In this document: positions 8,801 through 15,242 of the stretch, one piece after another | Position numbering within the stretch: the first letter of the stretch is position 1 | Layout: each line of letters begins with the position of its first letter | Assembly (NCBI GenBank): GCA_963931635.1 | Contig: OZ007034.1 | Span: forward strand, 1,240,001 to 1,304,000 | DNA: 64,000 bases | Direction: 5' to 3' | Origin: Caccoplasma sp905210875 | GTDB lineage: Bacteria > Bacteroidota > Bacteroidia > Bacteroidales > UBA11471 | The notes under the pieces: generated by a model | Databases searched by the model: none | Seen by the model: only the letters and a program-made list of their open reading frames with translations | What the model was told of the DNA's origin: nothing | Position numbers and translations under genes: made by a program

Positions 8801-9033
8801 TAGGTCATGTCTTCTACACCGTTGATAGACTCTTCGAGCGGCGCGATGACACTATTCAGAATCGTTTGCGCATTGGCACCCGTGTAGGTGGTAGATACAC
8901 GGATGGTAGGGGGCGCGATGTCGGGATATTGGGTGATAGGTAAGAAGAATAGTCCCAAAACGCCCAATATGACCATGAATATTGATATCACGGTCGATAG
9001 CACCGGGCGGTTAATAAATCTGTCTAACTTCAT
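5863..9033 (-). CDS. RND multidrug efflux pump, HAE1 (AcrB/MexB) type
   Basis: Inner-membrane proton-driven pump of 1056 residues, the normal length for the HAE1 family. It begins with MKLDRFINRPVLSTVISIFM, and the first membrane helix is followed by the YPDIAPPTIRV porter entry. Membrane helix 4 carries the proton-relay pair in the segment AIAIVVDDAIVVVEGV, and the duplicated half shows GLLAKNAILIVEFA. Porter-domain and docking-domain stretches (GDANVMASDYSMRIWL, TLPPGIEI) are in order. It lies between its adaptor gene (51 nt upstream) and channel gene (19 nt downstream). Substrates cannot be told from sequence, but drugs or bile-type amphiphiles are usual for the family. Confidence 0.97.
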   Translation of the reverse strand: MKLDRFINRPVLSTVISIFMVILGVLGLFFLPITQYPDIAPPTIRVSTTYTGANAQTILNSVIAPLEESINGVEDMTYMTSTATNTGSAEITVYFKQGTDPDMASVKVQNRVSQAQNLLPSEVTQVGVTTQKRQTSMLMVFSLYSPDDRYDIEFLENYAKINVIPLVQRVSGVGDANVMASDYSMRIWLKPEVMAQYGLMPSDITGILAEQNIEAAPGQFGAQGNQSFQYVLTYKGRLTTPEEFGDMVISADDNGEILYLKDVADIELGRLNYNFKNFQNGHNAVSAMVYQTAGSNATAIIEDITNLLDEIKTTLPPGIEIDVTMNSNDFLYASIHEVIKTLIEAFILVFFVVYIFLQDIRSTLIPTIAIPVSLVGTFFALYLMGFSLNLLTLCALVLAIAIVVDDAIVVVEGVHAKLDQGYQSPRKASIDAMRELSGAIVSITLVMMSVFIPVSFMTGTSGTFYRQFGLTMAFAIGFSAINALTLSPALCAMLLKPHKDESGKKSFIARFHIAFNAAYNAMLAKYKNGVAHFVHHKKLSTIGVIAGIAVLIILMNVTPTGFVPNEDTGTIMVTADLQPGTSQERTEEVMAQIDQILGAQPAMQSRTQIIGFSFLGGQGNTYGSFICKLKPWEERTGKGMDANSVIGAIYAQCATQVKDARVLCFAPPMIPGYSISNGFELNLQDKTGGSLDNFYQVAQEFISELLKRPEIAQASTTFNPNFPQYRVDVDVAKCKQAGISPSDVLSALQGYLGGLYSSNFNRFGKLYRVMIQADPEARVSPESLNNIKIRNGSEMAPITNFISLQKVYGPDNIKRFNMYTSMSINGSPADGYSSGEAIKAIQEVAAQTLPVGYGYEFSGMTREEQSSSSGTTAIIFVLCLVFVYLLLSAQYESYILPLSVILSIPFGLAGSFVFAWIMGVENNIYLQIALIMLIGLLAKNAILIVEFALDRRRTGMPIINAAIDGAAARLRPILMTSLAMVIGLLPMMFASGVGANGNSTLGSGAVGGMLIGMICQIFIVPALFVVFQTIQERFKPLVWDDLDNKDVISEIEQYAK

Positions 9034-9084
9034 AATGTCGTATTTGCGAAGTTGTTTTTATTCGGTTGCTTTATGCTCTGATTC

Positions 9085-10233
9085 TTATTTGCCGGCTTGT
9101 GCTTGGCTTTGAGCTTGTGTACCAGCGACCTTTATGGTCATGCCGTCTTTGAGCGAGTTTACACCTTCGGTAACGATGCGGTCGCCTTCTTTAAGACCCG
9201 AGAGCACCATGTACTCTTTTCCGTTATCGATGGTGGCAACGACTACTTCGGTCGATTTTACGGTCGAGTCGTCGTTGAGCAGGTATACAAATTTTTTATC
9301 TTGTATTTCGTAGGTGGCTTTCTGCGGAATAAGAAGAGCATGATCGTTTTTCATCGGGATCAGTATGTTGCCGGCACCTCCGCTACGCAATACGCGATTG
9401 GGGTTTTTAAAGGTGGCGCGCATGCTCGACGAGCCGGTTTGGGTGTCGATAATACCGCTTACGGTTTCGATTTTTCCTTTTATGGGGTAAGTCGAGCCGT
9501 CGGCCAGTTTCAGCGATACGGCCGGGAGTTTCGACAGGAAGTTGTTGGCCCCGTATTGGTTGGTCAGTTCCAGAATCTGTTTCTCGGTCATGGAGAAGTA
9601 GACATACATCTCGGAGTTGTCCGATACGGTGGTGAGTGGTGTTGTCATGGCCGATGACACGAGGCTTCCTACCCGGTAGGGGATGGACCCTACGATACCG
9701 GTGAGGGGGCTGGTAACACGGGTGTAGGAGTCGTTGTTGCGGGCGTTGACCAGCTGGGCCTCGCTTAGGGCCAATTGGGCGAGAGCCGATGCGTAGTCGT
9801 TTTCGGCCATCTGGCGATCGTATTCGCTGATGATACCCTTTTGTTGCAGTTCACGTTTGTTCTCGGCCGTGAGTCGGGCAGTTTCGGCAGTCGCTTTGGC
9901 CGATTGTACGGTAGCTTCGGCTACTTTCAGAGCCGATTTGTAGGGAATGGTATCGATAACGAAAAGCACGTCGCCTTTCTTTACCAGGGAGCCTTCGTCG
10001 ACGAGGAGTTCGGTGAGAAACCCGCTGACGTTGGGGCGTATCTCAATGTCTTGTTTACCTTTGATGCGAGCGGGATAGCTGCTAAACCACTCCATCGACG
10101 AGGGTTGCAGTGTCATGACAGCATATTCACGGGCAAATCCGCCCATGCCTTGAGAATTTTTTCCTTCACAGGAAAACAGCGAAATGCACAGTATCGCACA
10201 GGCGATGGTCTGAATAGATAATCTCAGTTTCAT
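9085..10233 (-). CDS. RND efflux periplasmic adaptor (MexA/AcrA type lipoprotein)
   Basis: Membrane fusion protein linking the pump to the outer-membrane channel. It has a lipoprotein signal ending in LFSCEG. It then shows barrel-sandwich motifs (IKGKQDIEIRPNVSGFLTELLVDEGSLVKKGDVLFVID), a helical hairpin rich in Ala and Lys (AEATVQSAKATAETARL), and the returning lipoyl half (YTRVTSPLTGIVGSIPYRVGSLV). The C-terminal beta-barrel follows, ending in GLKEGDRIVTEGVNSLKDGM. I chose the ATG at 10233, which gives a standard signal peptide; the ATG at 10245 adds only four residues. It is the first gene of the operon. A TATCTTTG box on the minus strand at 10403-10410 is the likely promoter element. No regulator gene is adjacent. 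Confidence 0.95.
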   Translation of the reverse strand: MKLRLSIQTIACAILCISLFSCEGKNSQGMGGFAREYAVMTLQPSSMEWFSSYPARIKGKQDIEIRPNVSGFLTELLVDEGSLVKKGDVLFVIDTIPYKSALKVAEATVQSAKATAETARLTAENKRELQQKGIISEYDRQMAENDYASALAQLALSEAQLVNARNNDSYTRVTSPLTGIVGSIPYRVGSLVSSAMTTPLTTVSDNSEMYVYFSMTEKQILELTNQYGANNFLSKLPAVSLKLADGSTYPIKGKIETVSGIIDTQTGSSSMRATFKNPNRVLRSGGAGNILIPMKNDHALLIPQKATYEIQDKKFVYLLNDDSTVKSTEVVVATIDNGKEYMVLSGLKEGDRIVTEGVNSLKDGMTIKVAGTQAQSQAQAGK

Positions 10234-10402
10234 AGATAATTGCACTTTGTTTTATCGTTGATAAGTTTTTATTACAATCTTTTTGAGAGTGTTTTTGCTA
10301 ATTGATGTTAATTTTATGGTTTAGAGAATATGTCTCCATAAAATAAAAAATACGGTAAAACCCCTTGTGTAAAGGGCTTTTCCGGTATTTGTAACTTCAT
10401 GG

Positions 10403-10410
10403 CAAAGATA
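10403..10410 (-). promoter_or_regulatory. -7 type promoter box of the RND efflux operon
   Basis: The minus strand reads TATCTTTG here, matching the Bacteroidetes TAnnTTTG box. No good TTTG partner is seen about 20 nt upstream, so only half of the promoter is supported. The implied leader is about 160 nt. Confidence 0.45.
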
Positions 10411-10482
10411 GGGATAAAGTGTATATAATAGAGAGAAATAATGAAAATAAAATGAAAAAAAGCGAGAAAAGGCGACAATAAG

Positions 10483-10513
10483 TTGTGTTATTGGAAAGGA
10501 AACCTTATATTTG
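10483..10513 (+). promoter_or_regulatory. Promoter of the zapA operon
   Basis: TTG (10483-10485) and TATATTTG (10506-10513) are spaced by 20 nt, close to the Bacteroidetes consensus. The box ends 18 nt before the ATG at 10532. Confidence 0.6.
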
Positions 10514-10531
10514 TGTAGATTTTTGTGTAGA

Positions 10532-10825
10532 ATGGCAAGTAATCCAAGAGATGCAGTCGACAGTCTACGGGAGCATATCGGGGAGTTGAAGACCCGTCAT
10601 GCCACACTGTTAGAGCGATGTAGGCATCTCGATGCTCTATTGCAGGAAAGAGAAAAGCAAGTGCTTGGCTTGCAAGAAGAGTTGGAAAAGATTCATGTCA
10701 GATACAAAAGTCTGGTGATGGCGCAGGCTGTTGCCCTTCAAGAGGGCGATGTGGCGGCTGCGCGCAGCCGATTGGAAAAGTTGGTGCGGGAAATCGACAA
10801 ATGCATCTCTCTTTTGAACGAATAG
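10532..10825 (+). CDS. Small coiled-coil protein upstream of zapA
   Basis: A 97-residue soluble protein that is almost entirely predicted coiled coil: heptad-like Leu spacing runs from SLREHIGELKTRHATLLERCRHLDALL through QVLGLQEELEKIHVRY to LEKLVREIDKCISLL. It is placed 10 nt before zapA and probably co-transcribed, which suggests a role with ZapA at the division site. That is inference from context; I know no assigned function. The ATG at 10532 (MASNPRDAVD) is preferred because an upstream in-frame GTG at 10511 lies inside the promoter box. Confidence 0.8.
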   Translation: MASNPRDAVDSLREHIGELKTRHATLLERCRHLDALLQEREKQVLGLQEELEKIHVRYKSLVMAQAVALQEGDVAAARSRLEKLVREIDKCISLLNE

Positions 10826-10835
10826 ACCAGATGCG

Positions 10836-11180
10836 ATGAACGATAAACAAAGTAAACAACGTATAATTGTTACAATAGCCAACCGCTCTTATACACTGTA
10901 TGTCGAGCGCGAAAAGCTTGCCGAACAGGAACCTCTAGCGCGGAGAGCCGCCGAGTTGATAAATAAAAGAGCGGGACAATATGAGGTGCACTTTGAGAGT
11001 TGTGAACATCTCGATTTGCAAGATTTGCTCTCGATGGCCGCTTGGGATATTGCGTATGATTATCTTCGCTTGAAGAGGTCAAACGACGCCGGGCTTTTGG
11101 CCGAAGAGTTACGTCGTATCGATACCGAATTAGAAAGCTATTTGCAACAGCTCGGGGCTACCCCCGATGATGGTGTATAA
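10836..11180 (+). CDS. zapA: Cell division protein ZapA
   Basis: A 114-residue ZapA family protein, which binds FtsZ and stabilises Z-ring bundles in the cytoplasm. The N-terminal beta segment RIIVTIANRSYTLYVE matches the family's globular head. It is followed by the signature stretch AAELINKRAGQY, a Leu-rich DLLSMAAWDIAYDYLRL helix and a C-terminal coiled coil (LAEELRRIDTELESYLQQL). It sits between a small coiled-coil gene and rny, with a strong terminator after it, so it ends a two-gene transcript. Confidence 0.88.
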   Translation: MNDKQSKQRIIVTIANRSYTLYVEREKLAEQEPLARRAAELINKRAGQYEVHFESCEHLDLQDLLSMAAWDIAYDYLRLKRSNDAGLLAEELRRIDTELESYLQQLGATPDDGV

Positions 11181-11206
11181 CTATACAAAAAACAATACTT
11201 TATCCT

Positions 11207-11249
11207 GCACTGCAACAAGAATCATTCTCTTGATGCGGTGCTTTTTTTT
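11207..11249 (+). terminator. Terminator after zapA
   Basis: A stem of GCACTGCA with TGCGGTGC (one G-T pair) extended by CAAGA/TCTTG is followed by eight T. It separates zapA from rny. Confidence 0.9.
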
Positions 11250-11268
11250 AACCTAAAAACACGAACAG

Positions 11269-12813
11269 ATGGAAATGATGACATTACTGTCGGTCGGAGC
11301 CTTGATAGGCATAATTGTGGGAGTTGTCGTGTGTATGATTCTTTACAAGGTGCGTCTCAATGCCCGGTCCCGTTCGATTCTCGATGAGGCCCGAGCCGAA
11401 GCTGAAACGATAAAAAGAGACAAGATGCTGGAAGTTAAAGAGAAATTTATCTCCATGAAGGCCGAGCTCGAAAAGCAAATGGCTGTACGCAGCAGTAAAG
11501 TGCAGTCGGCCGAAGCCAAAGCCCGCCAACGCGAGATGCAACTGAACCAGCAACAGCAAGAGCTTCAACGCAAGAAAACCGAAGTGGAAGCCATACGCAC
11601 CAGTCTCACCGCTCAGGTGGAAGTTGTGGATAAAAAGAAAGCCGAACTCGAACGCCTGCATAAAGCCGAAATCGAGAAACTGGAACATATTTCGGGTCTC
11701 TCGGCCGAAGAGGCCAAAGACCGCCTGGTCGAGTCGCTGAAAGAAGAGGCCAAGACACAAGCCGCCTCGTATATCAATGATATCATGGACGAAGCCCGCA
11801 TGACGGCCAACAAGGAGGCCAAGAGCATCGTCATCAAGACCATACAGCGCGTTGCCACCGAGACGGCCATAGAAAACTCCGTTACCGTGTTCCACATCGA
11901 TTCCGACGAGATAAAAGGCCGCATCATCGGTCGCGAAGGCCGCAACATACGCGCCCTCGAAGCCGCCACCGGCATCGAAATCATCGTCGACGACACCCCC
12001 GAAGCCATTGTGTTGTCGGGCTTCGATCCCGTGCGTCGTGAGATTGCCCGGCTGGCCCTTCATCAGCTGGTAACCGACGGTCGCATACACCCGGCCCGCA
12101 TCGAAGAGGTGGTGGCCAAGGTGCGCAAGCAGGTCGAAGAAGAGATTGTCGAGACCGGAAAACGTACTGCCATCGACCTTGGTATCCATGGCCTGCATCC
12201 CGAGCTTATCCGTCTGGTCGGCAAGATGAAATACCGCTCGTCCTACGGGCAGAACCTCTTGCAGCACTCGCGCGAGACAGCCAACCTCTGCGCCATCATG
12301 GCCTCGGAACTCGGCCTTAACCCCAAGAAAGCCAAACGTGCCGGACTCCTCCACGACATAGGTAAGGTGCCCGACGATGAGCCCGAACTGCCGCACGCCC
12401 TGCTGGGAATGAAGCTGGCCGAGAAGTACAAGGAGAAACCCGAAATATGCAACGCCATCGGTGCCCACCACGACGAGACCGAGATGACCAGCCTGCTGGC
12501 TCCCATCGTTCAGGTGTGCGACGCCATATCGGGAGCCCGTCCCGGAGCCCGTCGCGAAATCGTCGAAGCCTACATCAAGCGCCTCAACGACCTCGAACAG
12601 TTGGCCCTCTCTTATCCCGGCGTGCTCAAAACCTACGCCATACAGGCCGGTCGTGAATTGCGTGTCATCGTGGGAGCCGATAAAATCGACGATTCCGAAA
12701 TAGAAAACCTCTCGGCCGAAATCGCCAAGCGTATTCAAGATGAGATGACCTATCCCGGACAGGTGAAGATTACCGTCATACGCGAGACCCGTGCCGTAAG
12801 TTTTGCCAAGTAA
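11269..12813 (+). CDS. rny: Ribonuclease Y
   Basis: Membrane-anchored endoribonuclease that starts mRNA decay and processing. The 514 residues match the family length. In order: a single N-terminal membrane helix (about 5-27), a long coiled coil rich in Glu, Lys and Gln (about 30-200), a KH RNA-binding domain with GRIIGREGRNIR at 217-228, and an HD domain with the metal pair His362-Asp363 in GLLHDIGK. It has its own upstream space after the zapA terminator. The following gene encodes a RicT/PSP1 protein, a family known in Bacillus as a partner of RNase Y. A hairpin separates the two genes. Confidence 0.97.
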   Translation: MEMMTLLSVGALIGIIVGVVVCMILYKVRLNARSRSILDEARAEAETIKRDKMLEVKEKFISMKAELEKQMAVRSSKVQSAEAKARQREMQLNQQQQELQRKKTEVEAIRTSLTAQVEVVDKKKAELERLHKAEIEKLEHISGLSAEEAKDRLVESLKEEAKTQAASYINDIMDEARMTANKEAKSIVIKTIQRVATETAIENSVTVFHIDSDEIKGRIIGREGRNIRALEAATGIEIIVDDTPEAIVLSGFDPVRREIARLALHQLVTDGRIHPARIEEVVAKVRKQVEEEIVETGKRTAIDLGIHGLHPELIRLVGKMKYRSSYGQNLLQHSRETANLCAIMASELGLNPKKAKRAGLLHDIGKVPDDEPELPHALLGMKLAEKYKEKPEICNAIGAHHDETEMTSLLAPIVQVCDAISGARPGARREIVEAYIKRLNDLEQLALSYPGVLKTYAIQAGRELRVIVGADKIDDSEIENLSAEIAKRIQDEMTYPGQVKITVIRETRAVSFAK

Positions 12814-12834
12814 AAAACAGCCAATCACCCATAC

Positions 12835-12872
12835 CCGGGTGTCCGTGCCTTGTACAGGCTACGGACACCCGG
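12835..12872. terminator. Hairpin between rny and the RicT-like gene
   Basis: A perfect 12-bp stem (CCGGGTGTCCGT/ACGGACACCCGG) with an inner GCCT/AGGC pairing lies 22 nt after rny. No T-run follows, so it could be a transcript-stabilising or partial termination structure rather than a classical terminator. Confidence 0.55.
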
Positions 12873-12891
12873 CGGGCTTATAGATGAAAAC

Positions 12892-14532
12892 ATGGACAGT
12901 AAACAACCCGAAAACCCCAATAATACGGCGCCCGAGTCACAGCCCTCGCCCGACGAGTCGGCTATTGTAGTGGCGCAGTGCGGCGGGAAGCTCCATTGCT
13001 ACGACTGGCTGTCGGATATTCCCGAGTCGCACGACGACACCGAGATGGTAGAGGTACAGTTCAAGAACACCCGCAAGGGATACTATAAAAACTCCGTCCA
13101 CCTGCGTCTCGAAAAGGGCGACATTGTCGCCGTAGAAGGTAATCCCGGTCACGATATCGGTGTCGTAACCCTTACAGGCCGTCTGGTTCTGTTGCAGATG
13201 CGCAAGAATGGTGTGAAGATCGATAATCCCGATCTCAAACGTGTTTACCGTAAGGCCAAGCCCAACGACCTCGAAAAATACCGTGAAGCCAAGGCCCGAG
13301 AACACTCCACTATGCTGCGGGCCCGTAAGATAGCCGAGGACCTCCACCTCAACATGAAAATAGGCGATGTCGAATATCAGGGCGACGGCAACAAAGCCAT
13401 CTTTTATTACATCGCCGACGACCGGGTCGACTTCCGGCAACTCATCAAGGTGCTGGCCGAAGTCTTCCGGGTGCGCATCGAGATGAAACAGATAGGTGCT
13501 CGACAGGAGGCCGGACGCATCGGCGGCATCGGCCCCTGCGGTCGGCAGCTCTGCTGCTCGTCGTGGATGAGTAATTTTGTGTCGGTAGCTACCAGTGCCG
13601 CCCGTTTTCAAGACATATCGCTCAACCCACAGAAGTTGGCCGGGCAGTGTGCCAAACTCAAATGCTGCCTCAACTTCGAGGTCGACGCCTATGTCGAGGC
13701 ACAGAAGCGCTTGCCTTCTCGCGAAATACCGCTCGAAACCCTCGAAGGTACCTTCTACCATTTCAAGACCGATATATTCAAGCGACAGATAACCTACTCC
13801 TCTTCCAAAGAGGTGGCTGCCAACCTGGTAACCATCGATGCCGGCCGGGCCTTTGAGGTGATAGCCCTCAACAAGCGCGGTGTGAAACCCGAAACCCTCG
13901 TTGTCGAGAGCGGAAAAGAACCGGTGCGTAAAGAGTTTGAAGATGTTGTAGGACAAGACAGCGTAACCCGTTTCGACAAGAAAGGACGTCAGAATAATGC
14001 TGCCGGAAACCGCAAGAAAAAGAAACGCAACGGAAGTGAGAACACCCCCTCGGCCGAGAACGGCCGTTCCGGTGCTCCCGCAGCCAGTGTAGAGAATACC
14101 GCCTCTGCCCCTTCTGCATCGAATACCGAGGCCCAGCCGGCCAGTCAGCAGCGCGAGAAGGCACAGCGTCCCAATGGCAACCGTCGCAACGATAACCGCC
14201 GTAACAACAGTCCCCGTCGGACCGACAATCGTCATGGAAACGAGACAAATAACGCCGAGCGCGAACGCGACAACCGTCGTGGCAATGAAAACGTCGAACG
14301 TACTGAAAAGGGAAACCGTCGTGTCGGCGAAGGTAATGCAGAACGTGGCGAACGCGACAACCGTCGTGGCAATGAAAACGTCGAACGTACTGAAAAGGGA
14401 AACCGTCGTGTCGGCGAAGGTAATGCAGAACGTGGCGAGCGCGACAATCGCCGCGGAAACGAGGCCGGGCCCGAACGTCAGACACCCCGACCCAAACCCG
14501 CGGCCGAGAAATCTTCTGATAATAATGCGTAG
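12892..14532 (+). CDS. RicT/YaaT-like PSP1 domain protein
   Basis: A 546-residue cytoplasmic protein with a PSP1 C-terminal-type domain (about 40-280) and a long basic tail. In Bacillus RicT belongs to the Y-complex that steers RNase Y and carries a [4Fe-4S] cluster. The cysteines expected for this are present: GPCGRQLCC (216, 221, 222) and AGQCAKLKCC (253, 258, 259). The tail after about residue 365 is low-complexity Asn/Arg/Glu/Gly with two identical 29-residue repeats, and probably disordered and RNA-binding. I start it at ATG 12892 because the earlier in-frame ATG lies in the hairpin. It overlaps gldH by 8 bases. The adjacency to rny supports a link to RNA decay. Confidence 0.88.
   Translation: MDSKQPENPNNTAPESQPSPDESAIVVAQCGGKLHCYDWLSDIPESHDDTEMVEVQFKNTRKGYYKNSVHLRLEKGDIVAVEGNPGHDIGVVTLTGRLVLLQMRKNGVKIDNPDLKRVYRKAKPNDLEKYREAKAREHSTMLRARKIAEDLHLNMKIGDVEYQGDGNKAIFYYIADDRVDFRQLIKVLAEVFRVRIEMKQIGARQEAGRIGGIGPCGRQLCCSSWMSNFVSVATSAARFQDISLNPQKLAGQCAKLKCCLNFEVDAYVEAQKRLPSREIPLETLEGTFYHFKTDIFKRQITYSSSKEVAANLVTIDAGRAFEVIALNKRGVKPETLVVESGKEPVRKEFEDVVGQDSVTRFDKKGRQNNAAGNRKKKKRNGSENTPSAENGRSGAPAASVENTASAPSASNTEAQPASQQREKAQRPNGNRRNDNRRNNSPRRTDNRHGNETNNAERERDNRRGNENVERTEKGNRRVGEGNAERGERDNRRGNENVERTEKGNRRVGEGNAERGERDNRRGNEAGPERQTPRPKPAAEKSSDNNA
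14269..14442 (+). repeat. Two 87-bp tandem repeats in the RicT-like tail
   Basis: Positions 14269-14355 and 14356-14442 are identical except for one silent difference near the end (GAACGC versus GAGCGC). Each codes for 29 residues of the DNRRGNENVERT type. A third degenerate start of a unit follows. The near identity points to a recent duplication. Confidence 0.92.
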
Positions 14533-14989
14533 GCCTATACTCGCTCTGGTTGTGTGGCTGGGGTTGGCAACAGGTTGCCGGTTTGCCCCCAACGAAGTGC
14601 AAAGCTATCGACATATCGACCCGCAGGGTTGGTATGTCGATTCGCTGGTGCAGATAGAGTGCCCTGTGTCCGACACCCTCTCCCTCTACGATATGCAGGT
14701 GGGGTTGCGCTATACCGACGACTATGACTATGCCAATCTTTGGCTCTTCATCACTACCGTCTCGCCCGATGGTACACAGCATCTCGATACCCTTAATGCC
14801 ACCTTGTGCGATGCCTACGGGCGCTGGCTGGGTTCGGGCGTAGGGGTGCAGATGCAGCAGGAAATACCGTTCAAGACTTTGGTGCGTTTCGGTCAACCCG
14901 GTGTGTGGCGGGTCGTTATACAGCAGGGCATGCGCGACAGTTGCCTGCCTGGTATTACCGCCGTCGGCCTGAAAATATCTGCCCGGTAG
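14525..14989 (+). CDS. gldH: Gliding motility lipoprotein GldH
   Basis: A 154-residue lipoprotein of the GldH family, conserved in Bacteroidetes beyond gliding species and linked to the T9SS/gliding machinery. It has a short signal peptide with lipobox LATGC. The mature part includes WYVDSLVQIECPVSD, a GLRYTDDYDYANLWLFI segment typical of the family, YGRWLGSGVG and an ending GVWRVVIQQGMRDSCLPGITAVGLKI. The ATG at 14525 overlaps the stop of the RicT-like gene (ATGCGTAG), indicating translational coupling. A PSP1-gldH order is, as far as I recall, common in this order. Confidence 0.92.
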   Translation: MRRPILALVVWLGLATGCRFAPNEVQSYRHIDPQGWYVDSLVQIECPVSDTLSLYDMQVGLRYTDDYDYANLWLFITTVSPDGTQHLDTLNATLCDAYGRWLGSGVGVQMQQEIPFKTLVRFGQPGVWRVVIQQGMRDSCLPGITAVGLKISAR

Positions 14990-15092
14990 CGATTTCCATA
15001 CCTCTGTCACTCGAAGTCGCAACGGGCGATTTCCGATTCTTCCTTGCCTCGCTACGCCGTGCCACAAGGCCTTTCTCTCTTTATAGAATAAA

Positions 15093-15141
15093 AAGGAACC
15101 GTATCAATCCCGCATAGTGGGAGATACGGTTCCTTTTTTTT
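15093..15141 (+). terminator. Terminator after gldH
   Basis: A 13-bp perfect stem (AAGGAACCGTATC and its complement) with an internal CCC/GGG pairing is followed by nine T. This is the end of the rny-ricT-gldH block. Confidence 0.93.
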
Positions 15142-15242
15142 GCCTGTGCTGCGGGTCGTGGGCGGCAGGGCCGTTTCCGCATTATTTGCTTTCAGTGTTC
15201 AATGTCTTCTCAATTCAGATTGAAAAATCTTAACAATAAATC

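Noticed and set aside
11181..11268. Possible 6S RNA after zapA, as in E. coli
   Set aside because: Only 88 bases separate zapA and rny, and most of this is a terminator. There is no room for 6S RNA.
11284..12828. A 514-residue open frame on the minus strand opposite rny
   Set aside because: It mirrors rny base for base and arises from its codon bias. The plus-strand product has all RNase Y motifs.
12937..14592. A 551-residue minus-strand frame opposite the RicT-like gene
   Set aside because: It is the shadow of a GC-biased gene, with repetitive low-quality protein sequence and no domain.
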